Shown here piece by piece: positions 29,789-43,700 of a stretch of 64,000 bases of DNA (its first letter is position 1; every line of letters starts with the position of its first letter). Source of the DNA: Thamnaconus septentrionalis. Lineage: Eukaryota; Chordata; Actinopteri; Tetraodontiformes; Monacanthidae. The notes beneath the pieces were generated by a model. The model had not been told where the DNA came from. It did not search any database and was given only the letters and a program-made list of their open reading frames with translations. The DNA is taken from contig CM020501.1 of NCBI GenBank assembly GCA_009823395.1, forward strand, positions 11,485,861-11,549,860, in the 5' to 3' direction. The position numbers and the translations under genes were made by a program.

Positions 29789-30920
29789 CATTACATATAC
29801 ATACAAACTTTTCTATAACCTCTTTGTGACAGTCCATTACATAGGATTGACTGGACTCTTACATCAGGCGGTATGTCAGGAATATTAAGAAGTAGTTGGC
29901 AAAAACTGGAATGGAAACCTCTTCTGTCATATTGTATCGTGACAAGACGACTTCTTGCAACACGCTACTCATGAATAGCGTGGGTCATTCTCAAGATTTG
30001 ACTGTAAAAAATCCTTCAGTAACCTTCGAAAAATCCCTTGTGCAACAGAGCACATGCAGTTGCTACAATAAAAAAAAGCCTGCTAACACTTAGTGCACCA
30101 AGTGCTATGCTTCTAGGAAAGGAGAACAGAAGAAATTACATTTTTTTGCCGTATAAAGGTCAATGAACGGACAGAAAAAACACCTGAAATGAAAACCCAG
30201 CAAGTGAGAAATGGTCGACAAGAGCCCACAGAAGAGATGTGAACTGCTTCAGAGCATGGATCAGATGATGGGCCCACTGCCTTTTGAGTTGGCCACCGCC
30301 TCAGGCATGGAACTGCACCTTCCGTGTCATTCTGTGCCACCCTGGTTCTGATCAACTAAACCAGCTGCGTGATTATGAACAAAACATTTGCCAAACTGTG
30401 GCGCCACTTCGGGCAAAACCAGCAGCTGGTGAGCCAGCATCGCCACAGACGGCGCAGCAACAATAGCAGACAGCTTGCGGTGCAGCGAAGGGGCAGCCAG
30501 GTGATCTGGTGTAAGCAGTTTGCGTCACTGGCACGAGCGCACGGCAGAGGATTAGGTGGAATCAGAAACACAGCGGCGGTGGAAATGACCAATCGCCGCC
30601 GATCTCGCTTGTATCATCCTTCGTGTTTAGTAAACATAAGCTTCAAAGCCAGGAAATCTCGCGTGGCCCATATGAGAGTTGTTTGAGGGAAAAGCTGCTG
30701 GGGTCACTTTGCGTTGCGCCAGTCAGTCGGCACTGTGGGAACGCGACGCCTTCCGCAAACAGAGTCTAGGACGGCCGTCGCCCCGAGGCCTCGCAGCAAC
30801 CATCGCGGCCAGGAAACGTCGCTGCATCACACCGAGCCATGAGAACTGAAAAGTTGATATTTCATCTGCGTTTCCTTTCTATGTTGTTGTGCCTCAGTGT
30901 GCTCTCATCCACAACAACAA

Positions 30921-31057
<137 letters not shown>

Positions 31058-33371
31058 CAATCACTGCTCAACGTGTAAGCAATGTCAAAGTGGAAACACT
31101 GCAGCTGGTCAATTGTAGAAGACTAACCTTCCGTTTCCAGTTGTGAAACTTGAATTCAAAGCAACTCACTGACGGTAATAAAGAACCAGATTGTCAACAA
31201 ATTTGTTGTCTAGTCCAACTTTGTGGCAGCAGGCTGTGCAGCAGGTGAGCTTTGCTGTAACATCATCATTAGCCATAAGCTTCCCTCTGCCACACTGACC
31301 CCAGCCAACCTGTGACGCCTGCTTTTCATCCTCCTTGAAACAAACGCTTGATCTGACATCACTTATTCCGAGACAAAGAAAAGATACAAAAAACCTTTGT
31401 GTGTCTGTGTGTGTGTGTTCGGCTCTCATTTCTTTTGTAGCTTCTATTTGAACTGCTGCGGTGTGAAGTGCAGTTTCTCTTCTGCATCCTTTTTCTTCCC
31501 TTCACCTATCTGCTTCATTTCATCTCGGTCACTTCTCTCTGAAGGAGTCGTGTTACCGCTGGTGAAAACCAGACATTTCTCGATTTTGCCACTACATAAT
31601 AAAAGACTCGAGATAAGAAGTAAAAGGAACCTTCATTGCGAGTATGTTATCAAACCGACGCGTGTTCAACATGCTAGACAGGAACAAAAAGATGCGAGTA
31701 AAGGGGAGCGGATAACAGAATCTCCTACAGCATCTCTGTGTGCCTTTACCGGGAAAACAGTTTTCAAAGACCGGCGGTCCACATGTGCTGCTCTGCAATA
31801 TCTGTTTTAGCCTGCTATAAAAAGAATGAAGTTATGCATTTAAACCCTTTGCTGTGCTCTCAGATGATGACAGCCAACTTTGATGCAGCGCTGCAGCGGC
31901 ATGAGTCTGTTTATAAAAAGAGGGAGACAGACGAGTCCAACGGCCAAAATAAAAGCTAAAATAAACATTCGCAACACAAACCACAAAAGTACGGCACTCC
32001 ACTTGCGCTTCACCATAAAAAGCTGAGCATGTGTAATCCTGTCATTTACTGGTTAACGGGTTAAAAAATATTTCTAAACAAGCATCCCGGCTCAGAATTA
32101 CCAAGGTGTGGTGTCTTTTTCACTGTGATGGTTGCAAAATCCTGACAAATGCTGCTTAATTTATTTTTTAGCAATGCCATTATTTATAAGTGATATCTTG
32201 CTGATACACATGTCACAGGGAACAGAAGTCAGTTTTCATAGATGAAGGGGAGAAAATCGAATGTGAACAGTCCCAAACCATCCGTGTGCAAACTTGAGTA
32301 GCACCTGTATCATATTTAAATTCAGGTGCCTTTTCTTTAAACTTTAGTCCAGGTTTAAATAGCCAAAACTGCTGTCTGAAATATTCAGTGTAGTGTGGCA
32401 TGTACACACCTTAGCCACCTTAATTCTATTATTGCCTGTGTATTATTGTCATGTGTAGAGCGAAGCCTTCTACCCGAGCTAAGTTATAATCAGTCAAGAC
32501 ACGCGACAGGAAACGACAATGAGTAAATCTCTCCACAGCTACAAAATGCCACCGGTCAACAAACTTGTCCAGGGCACCTTACTGCATCAGAAAACACCCT
32601 CTGGGTGAGCAACAGTTAATTGGAGTCTTCACCTGCACATTAGATTAGTCTGGGAAACGTGTTAGTCTTTCAAGATAAGGTACTGATTAGTGGCAGTCTA
32701 CTTTCACTCCATCAAACAAGCCACTGATAAACACAATATTTACCCCTCTTAAGAACTATTCATCATGCGTTAAAGCGCTTAGTATCCGATTAATCTCAAT
32801 CTATTAACAATTTAGCGGCTGCCCAGAACATTTTGTAGCTGTTAACACTCGGGAACATCTGGATTTAAGCAAGAAATGGTCTGCAGCTACTGGGAATATA
32901 AAAGTCTCACTAACGACTCTTGACGTGCACCCAGCCAGATTCGTGTTTACAACGTCACTGTAAGAGAAAACCCAGTCTTATCATTTCAGCGGTGGGCGAA
33001 ATATTGCGATTTAGACGGTGAACGTTGGCTGAACTTGTTGCACCGCGGAGCCCGTGGCTCGCTCAGTTTGTTTTTCAACAAAGTGAACGATTAGAAGCTG
33101 CCAAATAGATTTGCGATACTCGGACGATTGTGAAAACATGACAACGCGGTGTGATCATTTACCGCGGACTGAAGCTCACGTCGGTAACCTCTGACGGTCG
33201 CCAACAGGCTCCACTTTACAAGTAGTGCGTTGCTTCGACTAGCCTTAGCAATGCTAACACGGCGAGCTAGCTTTGTTAGCCGGCTAAATGCTAGGCCCAC
33301 TTCACTTCACTCTCCAGCTCAATATTTGCCCAGTTTGTGCCTTGCACCTCAGTGGTGCATTCAATTCTTAC

Positions 33372-33900
33372 CTTGGAAGCGTGGAAACTAACAAAGCAGC
33401 CGGTCTCTCCGGGTATATCTTTGGCTCGTCAGTCCGGACCGTTATTGCGTATCCCGTGCAGCAAACAAACACAGGTTCCGATGAGGCTGATTCGCACCTC
33501 TTGGTTTCTTGGTTTCCCACCAGCGGCAGTCAAAGCCACTCGTACGGGCTAGCACGTTAGCAACACATGCTAACTAGCAGCGGCAAGGCGACATAGCTCC
33601 ATAAGCCAAGTTGGTCTAACGTTAGCCGACAACTATAGCAACGCTAACGTTAGCTGCTCTGCCCAAAATCACGAGTTTTTGGTTCGACACCTTGACTCCC
33701 GTGCTTCGGCGAAAGACGTGCAGCGGCCTCCGATAATTACCCGAGGGAAAACACGTCCGGCCAGAGCAGATATGCCCTCGTTTACGTGGAGACTGCCGTT
33801 CACAGAGCCCTCAACTGCCGCCAGGTTTGTTCATCTCCTCCTGACTCTTCACCGACTGGAGAGAATGGCTGTCGCAACATGATGATGACACGGTTTTGTG
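33372..33900 (-). promoter_or_regulatory. candidate distal fbxw7 promoter and 5' noncoding exon
   Basis: A CpG-rich block with several GCTAACGTTAGC-like palindromes. On the minus strand it carries a strong donor, CCAAG|GTAAGA, with the exon end at 33372, and no substantial open frame with recognisable homology. Its position (upstream of fbxw7, downstream of tmem154) suits a distal noncoding first exon, as mammalian FBXW7 has far-upstream 5' exons. The transcription start and assignment to fbxw7 are inferred. The right boundary is approximate. Confidence 0.4.
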
Positions 33901-33920
33901 CGCTCGCAGGCGCAACGATG

Positions 33921-33928
33921 TGACGTCA
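33921..33928. promoter_or_regulatory. consensus CRE (TGACGTCA)
   Basis: Perfect 8-bp palindromic CREB/ATF site, just upstream (gene strand) of the CpG-rich block. A CACGTG E-box follows at 33952-33957. Both are typical of housekeeping-type promoters; occupancy is not shown. Confidence 0.55.
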
Positions 33929-35288
33929 CAATCCACGCCCTAGAATATTTCCACGTGAGAAAATTAAAGTAATATCTGCGCAGTCCTTGCACCGATCCTT
34001 CTTTCTTCTTAAAAAGGAAAAGTCTGAAGTAGATACTATAACTTTTTCCTCATTCTACCTTTCAACAAAATTAACGTTCTCAAAATACAAGATGGAACAA
34101 ATTGTAATTTCCTAGGAGATTTTTTTTTTCAATTTTTTGAGTTAGTTTTGTTTCTTCTGTTCCAAGTTTCTCATTATTGTAGATATTAAAATGATCACTG
34201 CGTTTTACAGTTCATAGAATGATGATAAAATCGATGATAAACATCTATTCTATTTGTTATCCATATATGGTAGATACAACGTGAACTGTCAAAATCCAAA
34301 ACTGCGTGGTGCATCAGAAATCCTACTGGACAAAATTCAAACTTGAGTCTTTGTAGCTTAATGAGCCTCATTTATTCCCAAGCAGCAAAAAGAAATGCAA
34401 GTTATCGTGGATTAGTGGGCTGCTGCTGCTGCTGCTATACTGCTGCTCAAGTCCACTCTGTGTGCGTTGCCAGGCGTGCAAGCTTTGGCTCATGGTCATT
34501 TTCATGCCCTGTATCGAGATCCTCCAGGGATGGTCTGGAACCCTGTGATATCACAAAGCACCACATGTGTGATCCTGGGCGGCAGCGTGGCGTGTGGTCA
34601 ATGAAGGCTGAACAACAGATCCTGGAAACAAGGGTTGACTGCAGCGTACGTGTTCTCCTTTTCAGTCACTAAGTCTTCTCTGCAACTGTGGGCCTTTGTG
34701 AAAATTTGCTCTTAAGCGACAACAAAAGAAAAATCTGAATTGAATTGGCGTCAGTAAAAGCAATCCCAAAAGATATGCAGCCTTAAGGGGCCGGGGGAAT
34801 AATTCTGTTGCAATTGTGTCAAAACGACTAAGTGTTACTCAATGGGCAAAGGAGGTCTTTCATAAGTAGGGCGAATGGTTTCAGCGTTCAACTGCATCAC
34901 AACTTCACATTGTGCAGTCTGCAAACCATTGTGGGGTAACTCGCCCTCCATAGCTGATACACTCTCCAGCACACAGATGTGAGTGTTCTTCACTCAGGGA
35001 TTGCCCAAGTTTGAGCAGAGGCTGCGATTGCGACAACCGGATGATGCGCTGGGTAACATTGCAGCTACTGCGCAGGCAAACAAACATGCTGGGTGTGAAA
35101 TGGAGCTGATAGTCTGACGGGAAGCAACAGAGCCTGCTGGGTCAGACTCTCGTTCGGTTTACACAGCTTGGAGAGTCAAAGCCGTGGGTCCCTGGAAATA
35201 TGATGTCATGAGTGTCCAACTGAGTGTTACATCAGATAGCAGTTCACTCGTGGAGAGATATTCTCTTATAAAAGATAACATGAATGCG

Positions 35289-35290
<2 letters not shown>

Positions 35291-35333
<43 letters not shown>
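35291..35333. repeat. (CA)n microsatellite, 43 bp
   Basis: Pure CA run in intergenic DNA. Confidence 0.96.
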
Positions 35334-35334
<1 letters not shown>

Positions 35335-37253
35335 AGTAAATGAGCTGTAACTCAAGTGCTGAATTTTCAGATTTTTCAGACAAAATGTCACCCCAACAAT
35401 TGCCACTGTTTTGTTTTGTCTATGTACTAAGCAGTCTGGCCAGACTTTAGCACAGTGAGAACCGCACAGCCTGTGCAGATTTTGTAAACTAGGGTACAGC
35501 AGCTGTCGCGTCTCAAGCAGGAACCAGAAATTTGAAGAATGATTCATTCTCTCTGGTCTCTGGTGTTTATCAGTCACTGCTGTTCTTTATAAGCGTATCT
35601 GCAGATCTTTTTGTATTGTGTCTATATGAGCTTACAGTTAATTAAGAATAATAATTAAAAAAAAAAATCAACTCAGTTTTGGAACTTCTCTCTGTGAAAA
35701 ATTCAGAACACTGGGACAATGGACAGTTTTTTCTCCAAAGGTCCAGCTAACCCTATTTTTCTTTGGATCATCAAACAATTAAAAAAAAAAAAAAAGCCTT
35801 ATAGGTTTAATACAATACATAGCAATCATTTTGAGAAAAAGAGTAAACAATGGCCATTTAAAAAGCTCAGAAAAGCAGAAAAGTCACATGTGCCAAAGTG
35901 AAATGTCACATCTTTTAAGTCATGTTCTTTCGACTATTAAACTATTATAACCAGCATGAATCTCTTTCGAGATCACTGCTGGGAAATTGTTAGATAAGGA
36001 TTTTAGTCACTCTTCAGTTTTAGGTCACATGTTGAAGTCAGACTAATTGGAGGGAAAACTCAAGTTATTCGGAACAGGAATAAATAGAAAGCAGGAAGCA
36101 GTAGGCAGCTGAGGTTTGGACAGAGAAGTAAGTTTAAAACAGGGTGGAACTGCATAACGAATGGCTTCTTGTTTTCAATGCAATTTACAAAGCCATAAAA
36201 ACAGTTCAGCATTAATAACTGTCTGCACGTACGAATCTTTTCAACTACCCAGATGGAGACTAAGAGATACAGTATTGTGCAACACCTCCATTTTATTTTG
36301 AGAGTTCTACCCCTGCCATAGTTACTGATTATACAATGTTAGTGTCTGTGAGGATGCAGACGGTACCCTGTGGCGGATAGCACCGATGTCTGGAAATCTA
36401 ATGAGGAAGTGAAAAGATGAGAAAATGGAGATGGAGATGTACCTCCTATTAGTATTCATTGGTTTGACCTTTTCTACGAATCAGAGCTGCCTCTGGATGA
36501 ATGTAATTACACCTACAAGTACATTTAAATCAATAAAAGAGACAAAAAACACATCATTCACATAAAAATTGAAATAGACATTCATCACCACACCAGCAAT
36601 CTTATAAAAAGAGAGTTTTATCAAGAAACTTTATTTGCCGCTGTTAAATGTGCCTAAACAATTACAAGCAATAACCAACAGCTTCACCTCTAATGGAATA
36701 TTTACACAGAACACTTAATGAAAATAACATCTGTTATTACACTTTATCCTCATATTTACATTGCAAAATTCTGCGAGTGACTGACTGACTCCAAGACAAA
36801 GTAGCGCTCACATGAAGACCAGTGTGACGACGGCTGCTCAGCTCTCATCTGAGCGGCATCAGCAGACACGAAGCATTCAGCTCTCCGGCTCGTTGGCGAG
36901 ATGGGAATCTTATCAGCGGCTGCTTTTAGCGAGCGGCTCTACAAACAGGCATTAGATAATTCATCCGAAGGCTGAGAAATGAGACTCAGCTGATTTCACA
37001 CCCAGAGGTTTCAGTTTCCAGAAGAAGGAGGGGAGGTATAGGTGCTCCTGCAGAAATGTGGAGCAGCCAGCCTGGTGACGAGGGGCCTTGGCTGCAATCT
37101 TGAGCAGGATGTTCCACCGTTGCAAAGATGAGCAGGGAGGTGAGGTGGGGAGACACAAAGTGTAACCCAACGAAGGGACATTGAGCTGAAGGAGGAGGAA
37201 GCTGCATTTGTCTGACTGGCCTGGTGCATTCAAGACGACTGCAAGCTGCAAAT

Positions 37254-37546
37254 CAGGGGTCACCAACCTTTTTGAACCTGAGAGCTACTTCATGGATCTC
37301 GAGTCAGGAGAAGGGCAACCAGTTTGCTACTCTCCTGAAATAACACACTTTATGAGTAATAGTCCATATATTTTACTGATCTATGTGAATACACTGATCA
37401 GGTTGATGAGTTCTCAATATTTTTTGACAATGACTTAACAAGGTTGGATAAATTGAATTTTAGACACATCTCATTGAGCCTGCAGGCTACTCATGTGGTC
37501 CTTTGGGGTGACCTGCTGCCCACGGGGACCATGTTGGTGACCCCTG
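37254..37546. mobile_element. hAT-type MITE, complete
   Basis: 293-bp element with perfectly inverted 14-bp ends: CAGGGGTCACCAAC at 37254-37267 and GTTGGTGACCCCTG at 37533-37546. The 8-bp flanks CTGCAAAT and CTATAAAT agree at 6 of 8 positions, consistent with an aged hAT target duplication. The interior (CTGAGAGCTACTTC and following) matches a repeat that I recognise as common in teleosts. Non-autonomous. Confidence 0.85.
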
Positions 37547-40500
37547 CTATAAATACAGTAAGGAGGGTATTAAAGGAAAAGACAGGGTGTAGTCGAGAGT
37601 CGAGGCCTAACCTTACGTTTGAGGGGAGAAAAAAAAGGCAACTTACAGCACTTAGAAGCAACAGGAGAGCATTTTTCTTTCATTTAACGCAATGCTTTCA
37701 TTGCAGCTGACTAAAGTAAAGAAAAAGTCAAAAGTCAAACATCACATCTGGCACAAACGCTGTTGACTCTCATTTGACACACAGTTGATTTAGTCAAATC
37801 TCAGTGTGCACGTATGCTGCTGATGATGAAGTGGCAGGATCAATTCTGGTTTTTGCAGGGTTACAGTGAGGAGGTTGGAGCATCCCAGCATTCTGTATCA
37901 TGTTGACTGCATCCTCTGTTAAGCTGTGGCAGGTAGAGACACAGAAGAGTCCCAGTCAGAGGTAATATCACCGCTCAGGGGCTCCAAAAGCGTTAATGAA
38001 TTCACCGCCATGTGTTTCAGAAATAATTTCACACCGCATTTTGCTGCAGCTGACTGATGATGATTTCTTTCTTTCTTTTAACACATTTGCATACTGATGA
38101 TTCTACCTGTGGAATTGCTGGTTATTCGTCTCGGGAGAGCCCAGACAATTATCTCTGCCAGAACAGCCCCAATTCGTCTGCACGACTGTCAGCGACTAGA
38201 TTTCTAATACAACGGAGCACAAATAAATGTAATTATTTTAGAAATGATTCAAACTGTACGGCTCCATTGCGCTGAAGATTGGGCCGAATTGCTTCACGGC
38301 AAAAGGAATGAAAGATGATACACTTAGAGCCGTGCCAAAAGCTTATGGAGCCCATTTACTCCTCAGCTTTTAAACATGAGCAAACTTTTAATTAGTGCAG
38401 TTGAAACCGATTCAGTCTCATTCCGTTGGCAGGGTTGACACGAGCAGGCAGTTGGAACAGTTACACTGGGAGTAGCAGTTGCACGGCCAGAGCTTTTTCC
38501 TCAAAAAAAAAGAAGGGCAGAAATGGAAAGGAAACGCTGGCTGACGTGGGAAAGACAGACTCACAGGGTGTTGTGCGGTTAAAAACGAGTAACATGCCGA
38601 TCAAAGAAGAACGGGAATGCATCAGGCAGTGAGTGTCAGTGGTTAGTGGAGCAGATGAGTAGAAAACTTCAACTTAAAGCAGCCATATCGTACCCATTCA
38701 TTAGGCCGTTGTTTTTCCATCCCAGACTCCAGTGGAACGGCCGCACATCATTAATAACCCTCCAGAACACACCTTCTGTCCATCTTGACAACAACCGCAG
38801 GTAGTTTAGCCCGTTGTTTGAAGTGTCTCACTTCACTAAGTGTCTCAATTTGGGCAATTTGATGGAGAGCAAAATAATTTGGACACAAAACAGTCTCGGG
38901 ATGTTATGAACAAATGGCTGGGGGTGTTGTCAAAAAGTTAAAGACACTTTGTTGTGAGAAAATATTTTTTAACTGACAGTGCGTTTTATATTTAGGACAC
39001 TGTCAGGAGGGCTTCCTTAAAAAAATGGCGGTGCAAGATGCTCTATGTATATTCTTAAGGATATGAGAACCGTGCTAAGGGTAGAAAAACCAAATTGCTT
39101 TCATTGCACTGCTACAATACATTTTAATTAATATATTTATGGGCAGTACGTTATATTAAAATCACAAAATCAAGCTAAATTTTACACACTGGACCTGTGT
39201 GTGTGTGTTTCTGTGTGTAATTTCCTAACATGGACCCTCTACTGCACTGTTGTTGAGTGTCACAGGTCTGACAAACAGGCCACTGCGGCTGCAGGAGATG
39301 GCATGACATTGTGCAAGCGCCGCAGCAGCGGGAGCAGCAAGACCACATTGTCCTCTGTTTCTGGGCTCTGTTGTTGTGCAAGCCCACTGCGCACAGATTG
39401 CCACTGTGCTTGAATGAAAGTACCATCCTAAACCTTGCACAGCTTTGGGAAACCAAATCCTGAGAAGAAGCAGTGTGCAAATGTGTGCAAATGGCCTGAG
39501 TCAACAGTTCACTGAATGGACCTTGACCTCGCCTTCGCAGCCTTTCCAGTAAGGAGACTATCCCGAGGTTAAGTTTCGCCACACTTCCATGCATGCCTGC
39601 TGTAATCGCTAACAGATGTTTGGAGCGCTCAGCAGCGCTGCGTATGACAAAAGGGTCACAGTTCATCAGTTACAGCTGTACAGAAAGCAGCTGGCGCGTC
39701 AAAACAAACAGCGGCTGGTGGGAAATAACTCTGCACCTGAATGGGCGAGCAGCGTAGCTGGAAATAGTAACAGAGTGCTCCTTGTGCAGCTTTAAACTAG
39801 ATAATTACATAATATTGGAATCGCGCATGCATATGATCGCAATGGCCAAGTTCAATAAGACATAATTGCACCTGAATGTCGTTAATAGTTGATGTTGTGA
39901 CACCGGAAATGTTACAGTGAGGTCACTGGTATCAAACATACTTTTGTCTTTTATGAAGGAGCAGCAGAGAAACTCACATGTTTGACATTCTATAGGCCTT
40001 GCAGCAATATATTTGAATTTTATCCTAATACATGGTTGCCCTGAGCCTTCTTTCTGTTTAGACATGAACAAAGAAATTACACAAGTATTAGCAAATGGCC
40101 ACTTCAGAAAGCGGCCTTTGTAAAAATGTACACAAATGACAATCATTGGACAACCACCACATTTACCTTAAAAGCCCTTGTGTGTAAGAGTTTATATTTC
40201 AGTGTGGAACTTCTGCACCAACTGGTTTGTGAAGGATTGAAACCATTGAACAATGTTGATTTACATAAAGTAAAATTATCATCTCACAGTAATTATTATG
40301 AAATAAATAAGGTTGCCAATGAATTAATATTTTAATTTTAAGATCAAACTGACTATTCATGAAAGTAATTTATCCTTTTTTATTGTTTTGTTTTTTTTTG
40401 TTTTTTTTTTTTTTTCATTATAAGGGTTTCAGTACCATTTTCATCATTGGGCATGGATGACAACAAACCTACAAAGATGAAAATGTGAATTCTAAATATA

Positions 40501-40603
40501 ATGCAATGTGAAAAGCATGCTCACCAAATATATTTATGTTTGTGTAGACTCTCCTGCATTTTCACCTAGAATAAACAACAGACATCATGGAATCCCTCGT
40601 CAG

Positions 40604-40609
40604 TTTATT
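40604..40609 (-). terminator. candidate tmem154 polyadenylation signal
   Basis: AATAAA on the minus strand, 60 nt beyond the proposed tmem154 stop codon at 40671-40669. Confidence 0.4.
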
Positions 40610-40668
40610 GAACGAATAAAACCAACCTAGTATTCATGTAGTAGAGAAAAATCTTGAACTGGTGAATA

Positions 40669-40744
40669 TTAATTAGGTTTTGAAATTGGTCCAACAGCGA
40701 CCTCTGCTGAAAAACTCCATCAACTCAACTTTGATGCCTTGATT

Positions 40745-40788
<44 letters not shown>

Positions 40789-43700
40789 CACTTACTGTCT
40801 TTTTTCATCCATTGATCCAACTCTTCCATCTCTAGCTCCAGCACTGAGGGTACATCCTCCTCAAACATGGGCCTGGAGAGTGTCAGAACGCAAACAGCAG
40901 ATGTCACATAAACTATAACACCCTCAAACAACTGTATGCATCTAAAAATCTGCTTAGGATGAGGTGTTTTTTCACATTTTGCCAGACTTTCCTGCAATTT
41001 AACATACCAAAACAAAAATGAATCATGAAAAGATAACACTCAGTCTTATGAGTATTTAAAATCCAAACCTCTTTTGTTGTTACCTGTCAGACAGGCATGG
41101 TATTAGCCAATTAAACAAGCTGTTATGTAAAAGAGCTACAGAAGAAATATCTGACTGGCTGGTTAATTGTTAGCTGTGCACAAGCAGTTAAGATGCACGG
41201 CACTTACATCGGCACTTTCTCTTCACTGGGGCTATCTAAATATGGATCCTCCTTTTGGAACTCTGAAAAAGGTAATGCACACGTACAGTATTGTGATTTT
41301 TACATTGACAGTCATTTGAAAAAAAGCACTTTAAAACATCCATCATTTGGAAGTCTTAGGGACTACTATTTGTGGCTGTACCTCACAATAGAATTACTTA
41401 TAGTTGAATGAATTTAAGTTTTAAACTATTATATGTTGGCTTTCAGAGCATAAATAAAATTACATTTTTTGTAGAGGTCAGTTTGGTTGGTGTGAGGGGA
41501 TACCGTTGGGCCTACCTTGCTTTCTTGTCTGTTTTTTCAGTCTTCGGCAGATGAAAATCCCCAAAACAATCACGCCGATGATCAGCACCGCCAGCACCGC
41601 CAGCACCACAGGGATCAGGATGATGATGGAATTCAGAGCCTCCTGTGTCTCTAGGTCAGAGGTCGACTCTGGATCGACCTCAACTGTATCCAAAAATACA
41701 GAAGCCAGGCCAAAGTCATCATTCAGAATGAGTTTTTCCTGCTGCAGTGATGCACTGATCGAGGAATCTTGCTTAATAAATAACTCATGAGAAGAAATTC
41801 TTTGAAGTCATTGAGACAGTTTCCTCTGACTTACCAGGAATGTCAGTGCCTGAGCCAATTTCAGATGGGATGCCTAAGTGGGAAAAAAAAAACAAGAGGG
41901 AGAAACAATTTCGTCTTTTCATTCAACAGGTTTTGTGAAATTTAAAAAAAAACGCATTTATGCCCTCGCAGTCACGTGATAGTAAGAAATTACATTTACG
42001 TTTACAGTTACATTCCAACAACACATGCAAAGGAATCAGAGGTTATTTGGGAAGTCGTCGAGGCAGAGAAGTAGTTTTTCAGCAGCATGACGTAGCTTTT
42101 GGACTGACCTGCTTCCCCATCCACTATGGGGGGCTCCTCTGACGTGGGGGCATCGGATACAGAGACATCGGTCTCTTCTTCTGGAGGTGGAGTTGATGAG
42201 TCATCTCCACCGTCTGAACCGTCACGTATTGAACAGAGCCAGACAACCAGAAAAAAAAAACAAAAAAAAACCCACAACATTAGGCAATTGCAAGCAGCTG
42301 CTCTCACCAGAGTTTAAAATATCTAGTGTTGTCAGTCAATGTTCAGTGGCTCAGGTGGGTTTGGCCAGTTTTTGAACCAAATTCAAGTTTAAACAGACAA
42401 TGTTTTACGATTCATTGCATGGAAGCAAATGTTGAGTGGAAGGTATGATGGCTTCATTAGAAGGTAGTCTGCATTTAGATTACATCCTTCCTTGGTAGAT
42501 GACAGGAAAACATTAGGCCACAACTGTAACCACTCCTCCTACATGCTGTGAGCGTTTGTTCTTCTCTGTTCTTCGAAAATGTGTTTCATGTTAGAAATTA
42601 TGCTAGAAACCTCTTAGTGTAGAAATATACATTTCTGCTCATAGTGACCATAGCACGCAAAAGGCAGCTCTCTATTTTAATGAAAAATATAATTCAGGCC
42701 TCCCTTCGGTGAGATGTTATCTGTCTAAAAACATCCCTCTAAATATGGACAACTACATCTGACTTTTGGGCATACCAAGTCTGTTCCTAGGCTACACATT
42801 ATTAGCAGTATTGAAACTCACAATTTGGCTGCAAGGCAAGACATCAGACTGTACAAAACTAACATTTTGAAGTAGTCTCGTGGCAGCGAGCCAAACGACA
42901 TGAAGATGGAGTAGACAAAAAAAGTGAGCTGAGGCGATGTGTGTCTTAAGCCGGAATTAATGAGGCTCATAACGAGTGCCGTAGATGTTTGCAGCAGATG
43001 TAGAGTAACCTGCGGTCAGCCTCAACCTGCAATTGTGCAAGCTGTAGGTCTCAGCTCAGCCGTGCATCTGTGGCATAGAAGTCAGCAACGAGGGGAGAGA
43101 AGCGGAACATTAGATACAACTTCAAATGTCATCACAAGTTGTTCTTCTGTCTTGGGGAATTTATTCAAAAACAAACGGAGAGACTCTCAGCAGACACTGC
43201 AAGGAGGGACGGTACCCACTCCCCGACAGTAACAGCATATATCACAAGGTGATAAAGGCCAACGTTGGCATAGCTGGCTTCAGGATTAAACCCCTGCAGT
43301 GCAAGGCACCGTGCTGCAGGTGTCTGTGAGCTCAGCTCTGTTCCAGTAAACTGTACTGTGTCCTTTCAAAAACATTTTAAACAAATTTTATGAACTCTTT
43401 GGCACCCTTTAGTTGCCAGAACTATTCCCAGATCTGTCCATGTGCTTTTGACAAGACATCAAGTTTGTAATTCTAAAATAATTTGTCAAGCAATTTGTTA
43501 ATTATAGTCTCACCTGAAGTTTGCACGTTGTCACCACCAACTGGTTCTTCTGTGTCACCTGGGTTCTCAGGGTCACCTGGGTTCTCTGGGTCTCCTAGGT
43601 TCTCAGGGTCACCTGGGTTCTCTGTGTCATCTGGGTTCTCTGTGTCCTCTGTCTCAACGACGGCCCCTGATTCTGCTTCTTCCTCTTCGAACTGGCAAAA

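Larger units (their letters stand above)
33960..40603. other. intergenic region fbxw7-tmem154
   Basis: 6.6 kb without a recognised gene. It includes a CTG run near 34420, a CA tract at 35291-35333 and a hAT MITE at 37254-37546. Open frames are short and lack motifs. Confidence 0.6.

Noticed and set aside
29322..29796. 8-bp target duplication for the MITE at 29330
   Set aside because: The flanking octamers CACATGGT and CATTACAT do not match beyond chance.
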